Source of the DNA: an uncultured Clostridia bacterium
GTDB lineage: Bacteria; Bacillota; Clostridia; Oscillospirales; Acutalibacteraceae
Direction of reading: 5' to 3'
Assembly (NCBI GenBank): GCA_904420155.1
Contig: CAJFUH010000143.1
Coordinates: forward strand, 1-16,498
Length of the DNA stretch: 16,498 nucleotides
This document shows positions 1 to 6,460 of the stretch, one piece after another. Position 1 is the stretch's first letter. Every line of letters begins with the position of its first letter. The notes under the pieces were generated by a model that searched no databases, was not told the origin of the DNA, and saw only the letters and a program-made list of their open reading frames with translations. Both the position numbers and the translations under genes were made by a program.

Positions 1-17
1 CAAATAGAAAAATAAAA

Positions 18-52
18 GGGGAGCTTTGCCCATCAACCGGGCCAAGCTTCCC
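18..52 (-). terminator. Rho-independent terminator of tadA
   Basis: Long, nearly perfect inverted repeat: 18-31 (GGGGAGCTTTGCCC) pairs with 39-52 (GGGCCAAGCTTCCC) around a 7-nt loop. In the minus direction it is followed by a T-rich tract (TTTTATTTTT, about positions 17-8). The stop codon of tadA (33-35) falls in the loop, so the last codons of the gene are part of the terminator stem. Confidence 0.88.
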
Positions 53-506
53 TTTTTTCCTCTTTTTCTCTTTTCTTCCGCTCTCTCAACCCTTGAAAAA
101 AATCTTGCAGCACTTGAACGCAAGGCCCTTCCAATACGCCTCCTATTACTTCTGCGCGGTGGTTATAGGGCAAAGAAAACAAATCGATCACGGAACCGCA
201 GGATCCCGCCTTGGGATCTCTTGCCCCAAAATATACCTTTGGAATCCGGGCATTGATGATAGCCCCTGTACACATGGGACAGGGCTCTAAAGTGACATAC
301 AGCTCACATTGCCACAGTCTCCAGCCTCCCAATGCCAGGCATGCCTTTTGGATGGCTTCCAGCTCGGCGTGATACAGCGCGCTTTTTCCAATTTCCCTTC
401 GGTTTCTTCCCATCGAGATAATCTCATCGCCTTTGACCACTACCGCTCCTACCGGAACTTCCCCCTCCTGGGCCGCTTCCTTTGCCAATTGGAGAGCGGC
501 TTCCAT
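33..506 (-). CDS. tadA: tRNA-specific adenosine(34) deaminase TadA
   Basis: Deaminates adenosine-34 to inosine in the anticodon of tRNA-Arg(ACG); a cytosolic zinc enzyme of the cytidine-deaminase fold. Visible motifs, numbered from the ATG at 506: HAE at 46-48 (zinc His46, catalytic Glu48) and PCPMC at 75-79 (zinc Cys76 and Cys79). The C terminus is a Lys/Glu/Arg-rich tail. From this ATG the protein is 157 residues, but the seven codons upstream (ITREEYF) match the usual TadA N terminus (compare MTNDIYFM in S. aureus) and no ATG, GTG or TTG precedes them. An ATA at 525-527, overlapping the stop of the upstream protease gene as ATAA and lying 8 nt after a run of seven G (536-542), is therefore a candidate start giving 164 residues. 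The gene is probably cotranscribed with the CPBP protease. Confidence 0.95.
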   Translation of the reverse strand: MEAALQLAKEAAQEGEVPVGAVVVKGDEIISMGRNRREIGKSALYHAELEAIQKACLALGGWRLWQCELYVTLEPCPMCTGAIINARIPKVYFGARDPKAGSCGSVIDLFSLPYNHRAEVIGGVLEGPCVQVLQDFFQGLRERKKREKEEKREAWPG

Positions 507-523
507 AAAATATTCTTCTCTGG

Positions 524-1564
524 TTATAACATCATCCCCCCCACTATAGTCAGCAAGGTCATGATTGCCATAACCACAAGAAAGGCGATCACAGCGGGAG
601 ATCCTACAAAAATCCCCAATCTGCCGGAAAATGGGATCAAAAATCTTTTTTGGGAAAGGGTGAATAACCCCCTATCCCGTTTACTGAGATAGAAAAACCC
701 CAACATTCCAACGACAAAAATAAGAATGACTAAGATATAAGAAAAAATATTGTACACATGTGCATCCAAATAAAAACCGAAAATGACCATGAGACAGGAG
801 CACAAATTATTGAAAAAATGCACCAGAATGGCTGGCAGCATAGATCCCGTATGTACCACCAGATACCCTAAAATCAATCCGACAATAAAGGCAAAAGGAA
901 TCTGTACTAAATTCCCATGCATTACTCCAAACAATCCGGCGGAGCCTAAGATAGCCACCCCGTCGCCGAAGCGGCGCAACGATCCTAAAATTGCTCCCCG
1001 GAATACCAGCTCTTCCATCAAGGCTGGTACCACGCAGACGCATAGAATCAGCATCAAAACAGAAAGAGGGCTGCCGTCAAAAGGAGTGGAAGAAGCATAT
1101 TCAGGGATACCCATGCCGCTCAAATTGTTGCTGAGAATTGTGGTGGCAAAGTTGGCAAACATGCATACCGCTAATCCCATAACCACATAAGACACCATTT
1201 TTCTCTTTCCCACTGAAGCAAAGGGTAACAGGGCGTGCACCCCTTCCCGGGAAGAACGCAATAGAAGGGCGGCCGGAAGAACTGCGCTCACCGTAGCGCA
1301 TACCCCGGTCATTAGATAATAGGCCAAAGGCTCTATCCCCTGAAATGCATTTGAAACCTGGCTATAATCCACTAACCCCCACATGGAAAGCAAACTAAGC
1401 AACAACATTTGGATGGCAAACATCAGGCCATAATAGCATAGCACTGCAATCCCCGCGCGGTTGGCTATCTTTCGCAGTTTCTCTTCCTCCTGCATACGCC
1501 GCAAATCTGGTGGGGGAATGGGGATATACGATTGTGGATATCCATACTGTGGTACTTGGTACAT
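524..1564 (-). CDS. CPBP family intramembrane metalloprotease (CAAX/Abi type)
   Basis: Predicted multi-span membrane protease of the CPBP (Rce1-like, Abi) family, 346 residues. The three family motifs are present: EELVFRG with Glu184, Glu185 and Arg189, FGVMH with Phe212 and His216, and HFFNN with His249 and Asn253. The N terminus is a cytosolic, Tyr/Pro/Gln-rich segment of about 20 residues followed by a charged linker; hydrophobic segments then run to the C terminus. The frame is open to an ATG at 1654, but the ATG at 1564 is chosen because it has AGAGGG 6 nt upstream and because the promoter at 1604-1632 lies inside the longer version. Members are implicated in bacteriocin immunity, prenyl-protein processing or protein scaffolding; the substrate here cannot be inferred. 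tadA follows with a stop/start overlap. Confidence 0.92.
   Translation of the reverse strand: MYQVPQYGYPQSYIPIPPPDLRRMQEEEKLRKIANRAGIAVLCYYGLMFAIQMLLLSLLSMWGLVDYSQVSNAFQGIEPLAYYLMTGVCATVSAVLPAALLLRSSREGVHALLPFASVGKRKMVSYVVMGLAVCMFANFATTILSNNLSGMGIPEYASSTPFDGSPLSVLMLILCVCVVPALMEELVFRGAILGSLRRFGDGVAILGSAGLFGVMHGNLVQIPFAFIVGLILGYLVVHTGSMLPAILVHFFNNLCSCLMVIFGFYLDAHVYNIFSYILVILIFVVGMLGFFYLSKRDRGLFTLSQKRFLIPFSGRLGIFVGSPAVIAFLVVMAIMTLLTIVGGMML
536..542 (-). promoter_or_regulatory. G-run Shine-Dalgarno candidate for tadA
   Basis: Seven consecutive G on the minus strand lie inside the 3' end of the CPBP gene, 8 nt before the ATA at 525-527 and about 29 nt before the ATG at 506. The spacing suits the ATA and not the ATG. 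Upstream of the ATG only a weak AGAGAAG is available. The run favours a longer TadA with a non-canonical start; a G homopolymer is also a place where sequence errors occur. Confidence 0.4.
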
Positions 1565-1603
1565 CAAAAACCCTCTTTTCTTTTTGGGATTGCCGTTTGT
1601 TTT

Positions 1604-1632
1604 ATTATAACAAGAACCTTGGGGTAAATCAA
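1604..1632 (-). promoter_or_regulatory. Sigma-A promoter of CPBP-tadA
   Basis: TTGATT (-35, 1627-1632) and TATAAT (-10, 1604-1609) separated by exactly 17 bp on the minus strand, about 40 nt before the ATG at 1564. Near-consensus vegetative promoter, and it settles the start of the downstream gene. Confidence 0.85.
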
Positions 1633-1761
1633 CTAAGTACTTGCCAATTGGCACAACCCTTCCTGCAATAAAACAATAAGGAAAAACACAGGGAAAAGAA
1701 GTAATGTTCCTACCAAGGTCATAGCCAGTTTGCCTGCTGCCGTGATAAAAAGCGTTATCAT
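1633..1761 (-). CDS. Possible 42-residue hydrophobic peptide
   Basis: Short open frame in the gap between the CPBP gene and the unknown gene above it. The product is 42 residues, starting MITLFITAAGKLAM and containing one strongly hydrophobic stretch (about residues 15-33) that could span a membrane. The frame stays open upstream to about 1825 without another usual start codon, so this could also be the remnant of a longer membrane protein. No good Shine-Dalgarno precedes the ATG; the nearest GGA is about 10 nt away. The stop at 1633-1635 abuts the -35 box of the next promoter, consistent with an ancient gene end. I do not recognise it. Confidence 0.25.
   Translation of the reverse strand: MITLFITAAGKLAMTLVGTLLLFPVFFLIVLLQEGLCQLAST
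1642..1653. promoter_or_regulatory. 12-bp palindrome upstream of the CPBP promoter
   Basis: TGCCAATTGGCA is a perfect 12-bp palindrome whose near edge is 9 bp upstream of the -35 box of the CPBP promoter. This is a typical position for an activator or repressor of that promoter. No regulator is recognised; chance is possible. Confidence 0.35.
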
Positions 1762-1840
1762 GCTACGATATTCCGATGGGATAAGGCAGATGGCCGTAGG
1801 ACAGAATCTATAAAATCATTTTTTCATATGGTTCTTTGAT

Positions 1841-2668
1841 TTATTTTGCGGTTTTCTGTAAAATTCCCGCCAATCTTTTAATCGAATATTCTTCTCCTCC
1901 AGAAAGGCAACTATCCGGTACCAGACGTCCCAAAGCATGCAAACCGCATAATTCATACAAAGCTGCTAGAAAATAAAAGTTTTCCAATGACAAAGGGCAT
2001 ATGTTTCGGTATTCCCGCGGCAAATTCATATGATACCGCCAGAACACAAGTCCATGAAAAGACGCCATGGGAGGATATCCCGAAAAAAGGATGGGCTGTT
2101 CCGCCCCTTTTTGGGCAGACATCCACCTGCCCGGGGATAGAATTGCATGACAATCCCTGATATTCTCTATTTCGTCAGTCAATAAAGGCTCCCCCCCAAA
2201 CTCTTCTACCATCTCTTGGATAACTTTCTGATAACCGATAGGATTTTCTGTAAAAATCCATAATTGGGCACAATAAGACATCATCTGTTTTGCCGTCTGA
2301 AAATACCGCGCACAAGGGTCATACAGCGCTAGCCTTAGATCCCGCGGCGGTACACGCGCCATATTTAACAATGAAAAAAAGGCATTTTGGGCCATGGCCG
2401 CCCCGTAATAGGATGGTTCAAAACGTCGTAATCCCGTTTCCTGGGGAATATGAAGAGAAGCGGGACATAATACATGTTTCTTATCTTCCTCGCTTATTTC
2501 GGCACAAATCGCCTTCCAGGGAATTCTCCTTTGATTCGATTGATAACAGATCAGCCGGATAGAACTCCTCTGTATCTGATGGTCTGTGACAATCACTTTT
2601 TTCCTATGAAATAGAGACGGCCACATCCCCTGTTTTTCCTTTGACGTTATAGATAGTATTGTAGGCAC
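1841..2668 (-). CDS. Conserved-looking hypothetical protein, unknown function
   Basis: 275 residues from the GTG at 2668, chosen because GGAGG lies 8 nt upstream; the GTGs at 2677 and 2674 abut that motif and are unlikely starts. No signal peptide, membrane segment or recognised catalytic motif is visible. The layout suggests two parts: a basic N-terminal half (about 1-100), then a region resembling a Rossmann-like alpha/beta unit (DLRLALYDPCARYFQTAKQM, then LWIFTENPIGYQKVIQEM, about 110-150) of the kind seen in dehydrogenase-like sensor proteins, ending in a Leu-rich helical region with ELCGLHALGRLVPDSCL. It has the feel of a lineage-restricted Oscillospiraceae protein, but I assign no function. 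It sits alone downstream of the S41 terminator, and its ribosome site can be buried in a hairpin. Confidence 0.8.
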   Translation of the reverse strand: MPTILSITSKEKQGMWPSLFHRKKVIVTDHQIQRSSIRLICYQSNQRRIPWKAICAEISEEDKKHVLCPASLHIPQETGLRRFEPSYYGAAMAQNAFFSLLNMARVPPRDLRLALYDPCARYFQTAKQMMSYCAQLWIFTENPIGYQKVIQEMVEEFGGEPLLTDEIENIRDCHAILSPGRWMSAQKGAEQPILFSGYPPMASFHGLVFWRYHMNLPREYRNICPLSLENFYFLAALYELCGLHALGRLVPDSCLSGGEEYSIKRLAGILQKTAK

Positions 2669-2676
2669 CTTCACCA

Positions 2677-2700
2677 CCTCCGCTCTAATCTATGCGGAGG
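2677..2700 (-). promoter_or_regulatory. Hairpin covering the ribosome site of the unknown gene
   Basis: In the minus-strand transcript CCTCCGC (2700-2694) pairs perfectly with GCGGAGG (2683-2677) around a 10-nt loop. The right arm contains the GGAGG Shine-Dalgarno of the gene starting at 2668. A stable 7-bp GC-rich stem would hide the ribosome site. No T-run follows, so it is not a terminator. Confidence 0.6.
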
Positions 2701-2792
2701 GGATTGAATCTATCCCTTTCCATAGCGGCCTAAAAACTTTTATGGACCAATGCTACCCGCCTAAAAAATTTACTTTTTTTCTTTTGGATAAG

Positions 2793-2842
2793 AAAAAAAG
2801 CGCTTTTGGGAGACTATCAAAGTCCCAAAAAACGCTTTTTAT
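2793..2842 (-). terminator. Terminator of the ftsE-ftsX-M23-S41 operon
   Basis: Long inverted repeat: AAAAAGCG-TTTTGGGA-GACT on the left (about 2793-2814) pairs with AAGTCCCAAAAAACGCTTTTT on the right (about 2820-2840). In the minus direction it is followed by a run of T. It lies about 40 nt after the S41 stop codon. The arms are also A/T-flanked on the other side, so it could work in both directions. Confidence 0.85.
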
Positions 2843-2882
2843 TCCTGAAAGTAACAACGGGAATAATGCTGTAAACCACTTT

Positions 2883-4184
2883 TTATCCGGCATTCTCTTC
2901 GACAGCCGAGGAAATCGCTTCTTCTGATTGTACTGCTGATTCCTCAGAGGAGGCCGTCCCACCTCCTAAAAAAGTAACAGCTGCCTGAATTTGTGGATCA
3001 TCTGCCGGATCCAATGCCTTGCGGTTCAACTGTTTACGCTGCCCTTCTTCTAACACTACCGTTTCCGTGGGGGAAATCCCCAAATCTGTAAAGATCTGGC
3101 CGTTCATCGTCACATAATTGGCGATAGAAATCACAATGGCGGAACCATCGGACAAAGGAAAAATCTTATCCTTTGTCCCTTTCCCCGCCGTATTTTCCCC
3201 GATAATGACTTCCTTCCGGAAATCTTTTATAGAAGAGGCAAACAGTTCAGCCGCCCCGGAAGTTCCATCATTGACCAGTACCGCCATAGGAAGGTCCAGT
3301 GCATTGGCATCGGACTGGATCTGGAATTCCTCCCTGCCTTCCTTATCAATGGTACCGATCAAATTTCCCGCCGGTAAAAGATCGTCAAGGATTTCGCCTA
3401 CGGCTTCTACATCCTCCCCGGAACTATTCCGCACATCGAAAATCAAGCCGGTGGCTCCTTGTTCCAACAGGCTGGTTAGTTCCTGTTGAAATTCGTCCAC
3501 CGTTTGTGTGGTAAAACGGGAAATTACCATGTAACCAATAGAACCCTGCATCAGTTCTGAGGAAACACTGTGATATTCATAAGCCTCCCTGGTAATCGTA
3601 AGTTGGATATTCTCCAGGAGCCCTTCCTCTGTTTCTCCTTCTTCAGTCACTTGCCGCAGCAGTTCTATATCCACTGTGGAACCGACAGCGCCGTCCAGCT
3701 TTCCAATCGCGTCGCTATACCCTATCCGCTGAACTTCATTCCCTCCGATCCGGAGGATCACATCCCCTTTGAGAATGCCTTCTCTTTCCGCCGGAGAACC
3801 CGCCAAGACAGAAACCACCTCCATATTGCCATCGTCATCCTGTATGGTTTCTATTCCAATCCCCACAGAATCTTCGGAAGTGCCCGCCAAAAATTCTTTA
3901 TACTCTTCCGCGCTGAGATACCGGCCTTTGGAGTCGGACAGGCCCGTAATATATCCTGCGCTAATACCATCAGAAAGTTCGGCCTCGTTAATTTCCCCTA
4001 AATAATTTTGACGGACGCGTTGATCAATTTCAGAGAGTTTCTGATACATCTGCTGGCGTTCATTGATATCCGCCACCGTTTTATTGAATGTGGACATCGC
4101 CATATGGTAGCTCAATGTAAAGGTAATAGCGGCTGTAATGGCAACCAGTGCAATGACGACACCTATCGATACCTTTTTGCCCAT
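2883..4184 (-). CDS. S41 family (CtpA/Tsp-like) PDZ peptidase with altered nucleophile motif
   Basis: Membrane-anchored, extracytoplasmic protein of the C-terminal processing peptidase family, 433 residues. An N-terminal signal anchor spans residues 5-27, a helical region follows (30-100), a PDZ domain lies at about 105-180 (VGIGIE, GSPAEREGILKGDVILRIGG), and the S41 core at about 210-375. Aligned on E. coli Prc (Ser430, Asp441, Lys455), Asp321 and Lys335 (in AGKGT) are kept with exact spacing, but the serine position reads Gly310 in NDGTSGAAELF, with Ser309 next to it. The tail is Ser/Glu-rich. AGGGGTG precedes the ATG. It is the last gene of the operon, 25 bp after the M23 gene, so it probably acts on cell-wall hydrolases or their regulators. 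Whether it is an active protease is open. Confidence 0.92.
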   Translation of the reverse strand: MGKKVSIGVVIALVAITAAITFTLSYHMAMSTFNKTVADINERQQMYQKLSEIDQRVRQNYLGEINEAELSDGISAGYITGLSDSKGRYLSAEEYKEFLAGTSEDSVGIGIETIQDDDGNMEVVSVLAGSPAEREGILKGDVILRIGGNEVQRIGYSDAIGKLDGAVGSTVDIELLRQVTEEGETEEGLLENIQLTITREAYEYHSVSSELMQGSIGYMVISRFTTQTVDEFQQELTSLLEQGATGLIFDVRNSSGEDVEAVGEILDDLLPAGNLIGTIDKEGREEFQIQSDANALDLPMAVLVNDGTSGAAELFASSIKDFRKEVIIGENTAGKGTKDKIFPLSDGSAIVISIANYVTMNGQIFTDLGISPTETVVLEEGQRKQLNRKALDPADDPQIQAAVTFLGGGTASSEESAVQSEEAISSAVEENAG

Positions 4185-4209
4185 GATACACCCCTATTCT
4201 CTCTATCCA

Positions 4210-5568
4210 TTAATACCACTTCATGGGATCCTGCTTAACACCATTTACACGGACCTCATAATGGAGGTGGGGTCCTGTTGATCTGCCTGTCGTTCCAACA
4301 TGTCCGATAATCTGATTCCTGGAAACGTGTTGCCCCACGCCCACCCCTACATAGCTGAGGTGTCCATATACTGTCATGATGGTCCCATCGTCATGCGCAA
4401 TCATGACATAATTACCGTATCCGCCTCCACACTCGCAGCTGGCGGACATATCTTTCGGGTAGTCATGGGTACAGCCGGTATACGCGGCAATGACCGTTCC
4501 ACTGTCTGCCGCCACTACATTGGCTCCATAAATATTGCTCCCTGCAATATCGATAGCCCCATGATTGCGGCCATCCCCCCAATAAGAAGACAGGTAATAG
4601 AAACCTGGAGTAGGCCATACCAGCTGCCCTTCCTCTACCGGAATATTGTTGGAGCCGTTCCCTCCGGAATTGCTCCCAGAGTTGTTCCCTGAAGAATTGC
4701 CATTAGAACTCCCGTTTCCAGAGGAGCCGTTTCCATTGGAACTAGATTCCGGATTTTCTTGGGAGGAATTCTCTTCCTCCTGTTGTCTCTGTTCCTCTTC
4801 CTGTCTCTTTTGCTCATAGTATTGACGAATTTCTTCTTCGATACTCTGAAGCTGAGAATTATTCTCATCCAAATCCCCTTGGATACTCTGTTCCTGCCCT
4901 TCCAGCTCCTGGATAACGCGGACGTCCTCTTCCATCAGCTGAGAAATCTCTGCAATCTGGGAATCCAATTCCTGCTTTGTCTGAGTGGCTTCTTCCTTCT
5001 TTTGATCGATGGCATCCCTTTGCGTTTGAATTTCTGACACGCTGTTTTGTAATGTCTGGATCAAATCCATATCGTGGGCCGTCACATTTTTTACGATCAT
5101 CACTTTATCTAAGAAATCACTGACATCCGTGGAGTTCAAAATAATATCCAATGTGGAAGCTTCTCCAGCCATATAAATAGCCCGTAAACGGAGTTTTAAG
5201 GTCTCCATTCCCTCGTCAATCTCTTTTTCTTTATCTGCAATCTGAGCTTCCAGTTCCTGGATTTCTTGATCTAACTGCTGTAACTCCTGATTGTTGACCT
5301 GAACTTGCTGTTGAAGCACCTGTATTTTCTGTTCCAACGCTTCTTTATGGGCGCGTTGGTCTTCTGTATTCTGACGGGCCTGCTCCAGTTGCCGGGTCAA
5401 TTCCTCGTTTTTCTGTTCCAGACTCTCTTTGGTCTGTTCAGAATCCGATATGTCGCCAGCAGCTGACGCCTGGGTAATATAGGGCAGATTGGGCGCTGTG
5501 GCCACGGTCACAGCCAACAAAACCGCTAAAATATATTTTCCAATGCCCGTCCATTTCTTACCAGCCAA
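4210..5568 (-). CDS. Secreted coiled-coil M23 (LytM) murein endopeptidase, EnvC/PcsB-like partner of FtsEX
   Basis: 452 residues from a TTG at 5568. GGAGGAG lies 6 nt upstream, inside the end of ftsX; the in-frame ATG at 5583 has no ribosome site. Order of parts: signal peptide (to about residue 36, cleavage near ASA-A), a long Gln/Glu-rich coiled coil with a central break (about 45-265), a low-complexity Gly/Ser/Asn linker (about 270-308), and a C-terminal M23 domain. The zinc-site residues are all present: His336 and Asp340 (NHGAID), His403, and His434/His436 (HLH). It should therefore be a working endopeptidase, unlike EnvC, which has lost these residues. The domain contains a Cys-bearing insert (Cys366, Cys378, Cys380). 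Position directly after ftsEX indicates that the coiled coil docks on FtsX and is opened by FtsE ATPase cycles. Stop/start overlap with ftsX implies translational coupling. Confidence 0.93.
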   Translation of the reverse strand: MAGKKWTGIGKYILAVLLAVTVATAPNLPYITQASAAGDISDSEQTKESLEQKNEELTRQLEQARQNTEDQRAHKEALEQKIQVLQQQVQVNNQELQQLDQEIQELEAQIADKEKEIDEGMETLKLRLRAIYMAGEASTLDIILNSTDVSDFLDKVMIVKNVTAHDMDLIQTLQNSVSEIQTQRDAIDQKKEEATQTKQELDSQIAEISQLMEEDVRVIQELEGQEQSIQGDLDENNSQLQSIEEEIRQYYEQKRQEEEQRQQEEENSSQENPESSSNGNGSSGNGSSNGNSSGNNSGSNSGGNGSNNIPVEEGQLVWPTPGFYYLSSYWGDGRNHGAIDIAGSNIYGANVVAADSGTVIAAYTGCTHDYPKDMSASCECGGGYGNYVMIAHDDGTIMTVYGHLSYVGVGVGQHVSRNQIIGHVGTTGRSTGPHLHYEVRVNGVKQDPMKWY

Positions 5569-6460
5569 TACTATCTCCTCCATCTTTCTTCAAATACTTT
5601 CTAATGGAAATCAAACCGCCCAACGCCCCAAAGACCACGCCGGCAATGACATAGCCTAAAATAATGGGCATAGCCACGTTATCAAAAGATATCCCTGTAA
5701 ATGGAACAATTTGGTTCATTCCAGAAATCAGGCTATTGTAAAGCAATTTGAGCAATATTGTCGAAATAATAGCAGAAATCAGGCCAATGACAACGCCCTC
5801 TACGATAAAGGGTATTCGTATAAAACTGTTGGTAGCGCCCACTGATTTCATAATACTGATTTCCAACCGCCGGGAAAACATCGTCACCCGAATGGTATTG
5901 GAAATAATAAACAGAGAGATGATTCCTAAGGCCAAAATAACCCAGAACCCTACTTGCGTAACCAGTTGGTTTAAACTGGTCAATTTCATAGCGGAATCAC
6001 GGCGATCTCGGATGGTATCCACGCCGTCTATTTGCCGGATTTGATCCACCGTTTGGTCATATTGGGATAAATCCTCCATGGTAATGATCCAAGAGTGCGG
6101 CAGGAAATTCTCTTCCTCTTCCAGGCCCTCAAACAGCGGGCCCAACATCTCTTCATATTGTTGCAGCCCTTCATCCGCAGAAACAAATTGTGTGTCCTTA
6201 ACATTGGGAAGCTGCTGGATTTCCTGTCCAATCTTTACCGCCTCCAGCGTGGTAATCTCCTGTTTCAAATAAACGGTGATCGTGTTTTCATCTTCAATAG
6301 ACCTCATAACACTATTGACATTCATAGAGAACAGTATGGCCGCCCCTGTTAACAACAGGCAAGAAATTAACACACCAATAGAGGCAAAGGACATCATCCG
6401 ATTGCTCCATACATTTTTTAATCCCTCTTTTACGAGGTATCCCACTGAACTAATCTTCAT
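5558..6460 (-). CDS. ftsX: Cell division ABC transporter permease FtsX
   Basis: Permease-like half of FtsEX, which does not transport a solute but transmits ATP hydrolysis across the membrane to peptidoglycan hydrolases. 300 residues with the family layout: one N-terminal membrane helix (about 22-44), an extracytoplasmic domain (about 45-170) that binds the hydrolase, and three C-terminal helices (about 172-195, 218-242, 263-285). The cytosolic loop RRLEISIMKSVGATN before helix 3 is the characteristic MacB/FtsX coupling region. The ATG has GGAGGTG 5 nt upstream. It overlaps ftsE by 11 bp, and its own last codons hold the ribosome site and TTG start of the M23 gene. Confidence 0.96.
   Translation of the reverse strand: MKISSVGYLVKEGLKNVWSNRMMSFASIGVLISCLLLTGAAILFSMNVNSVMRSIEDENTITVYLKQEITTLEAVKIGQEIQQLPNVKDTQFVSADEGLQQYEEMLGPLFEGLEEEENFLPHSWIITMEDLSQYDQTVDQIRQIDGVDTIRDRRDSAMKLTSLNQLVTQVGFWVILALGIISLFIISNTIRVTMFSRRLEISIMKSVGATNSFIRIPFIVEGVVIGLISAIISTILLKLLYNSLISGMNQIVPFTGISFDNVAMPIILGYVIAGVVFGALGGLISIRKYLKKDGGDSIGW

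Noticed and set aside
4618..4758. Repeat array or CRISPR-like element in the M23 gene
   Set aside because: The repetition is codon-level coding of a Gly/Ser/Asn linker, without regular repeat-spacer spacing.
4635..4868. 77-residue minus-strand frame over the M23 linker
   Set aside because: Alternate frame of the low-complexity Gly/Ser/Asn linker; the main frame carries signal peptide, coiled coil and zinc motifs.
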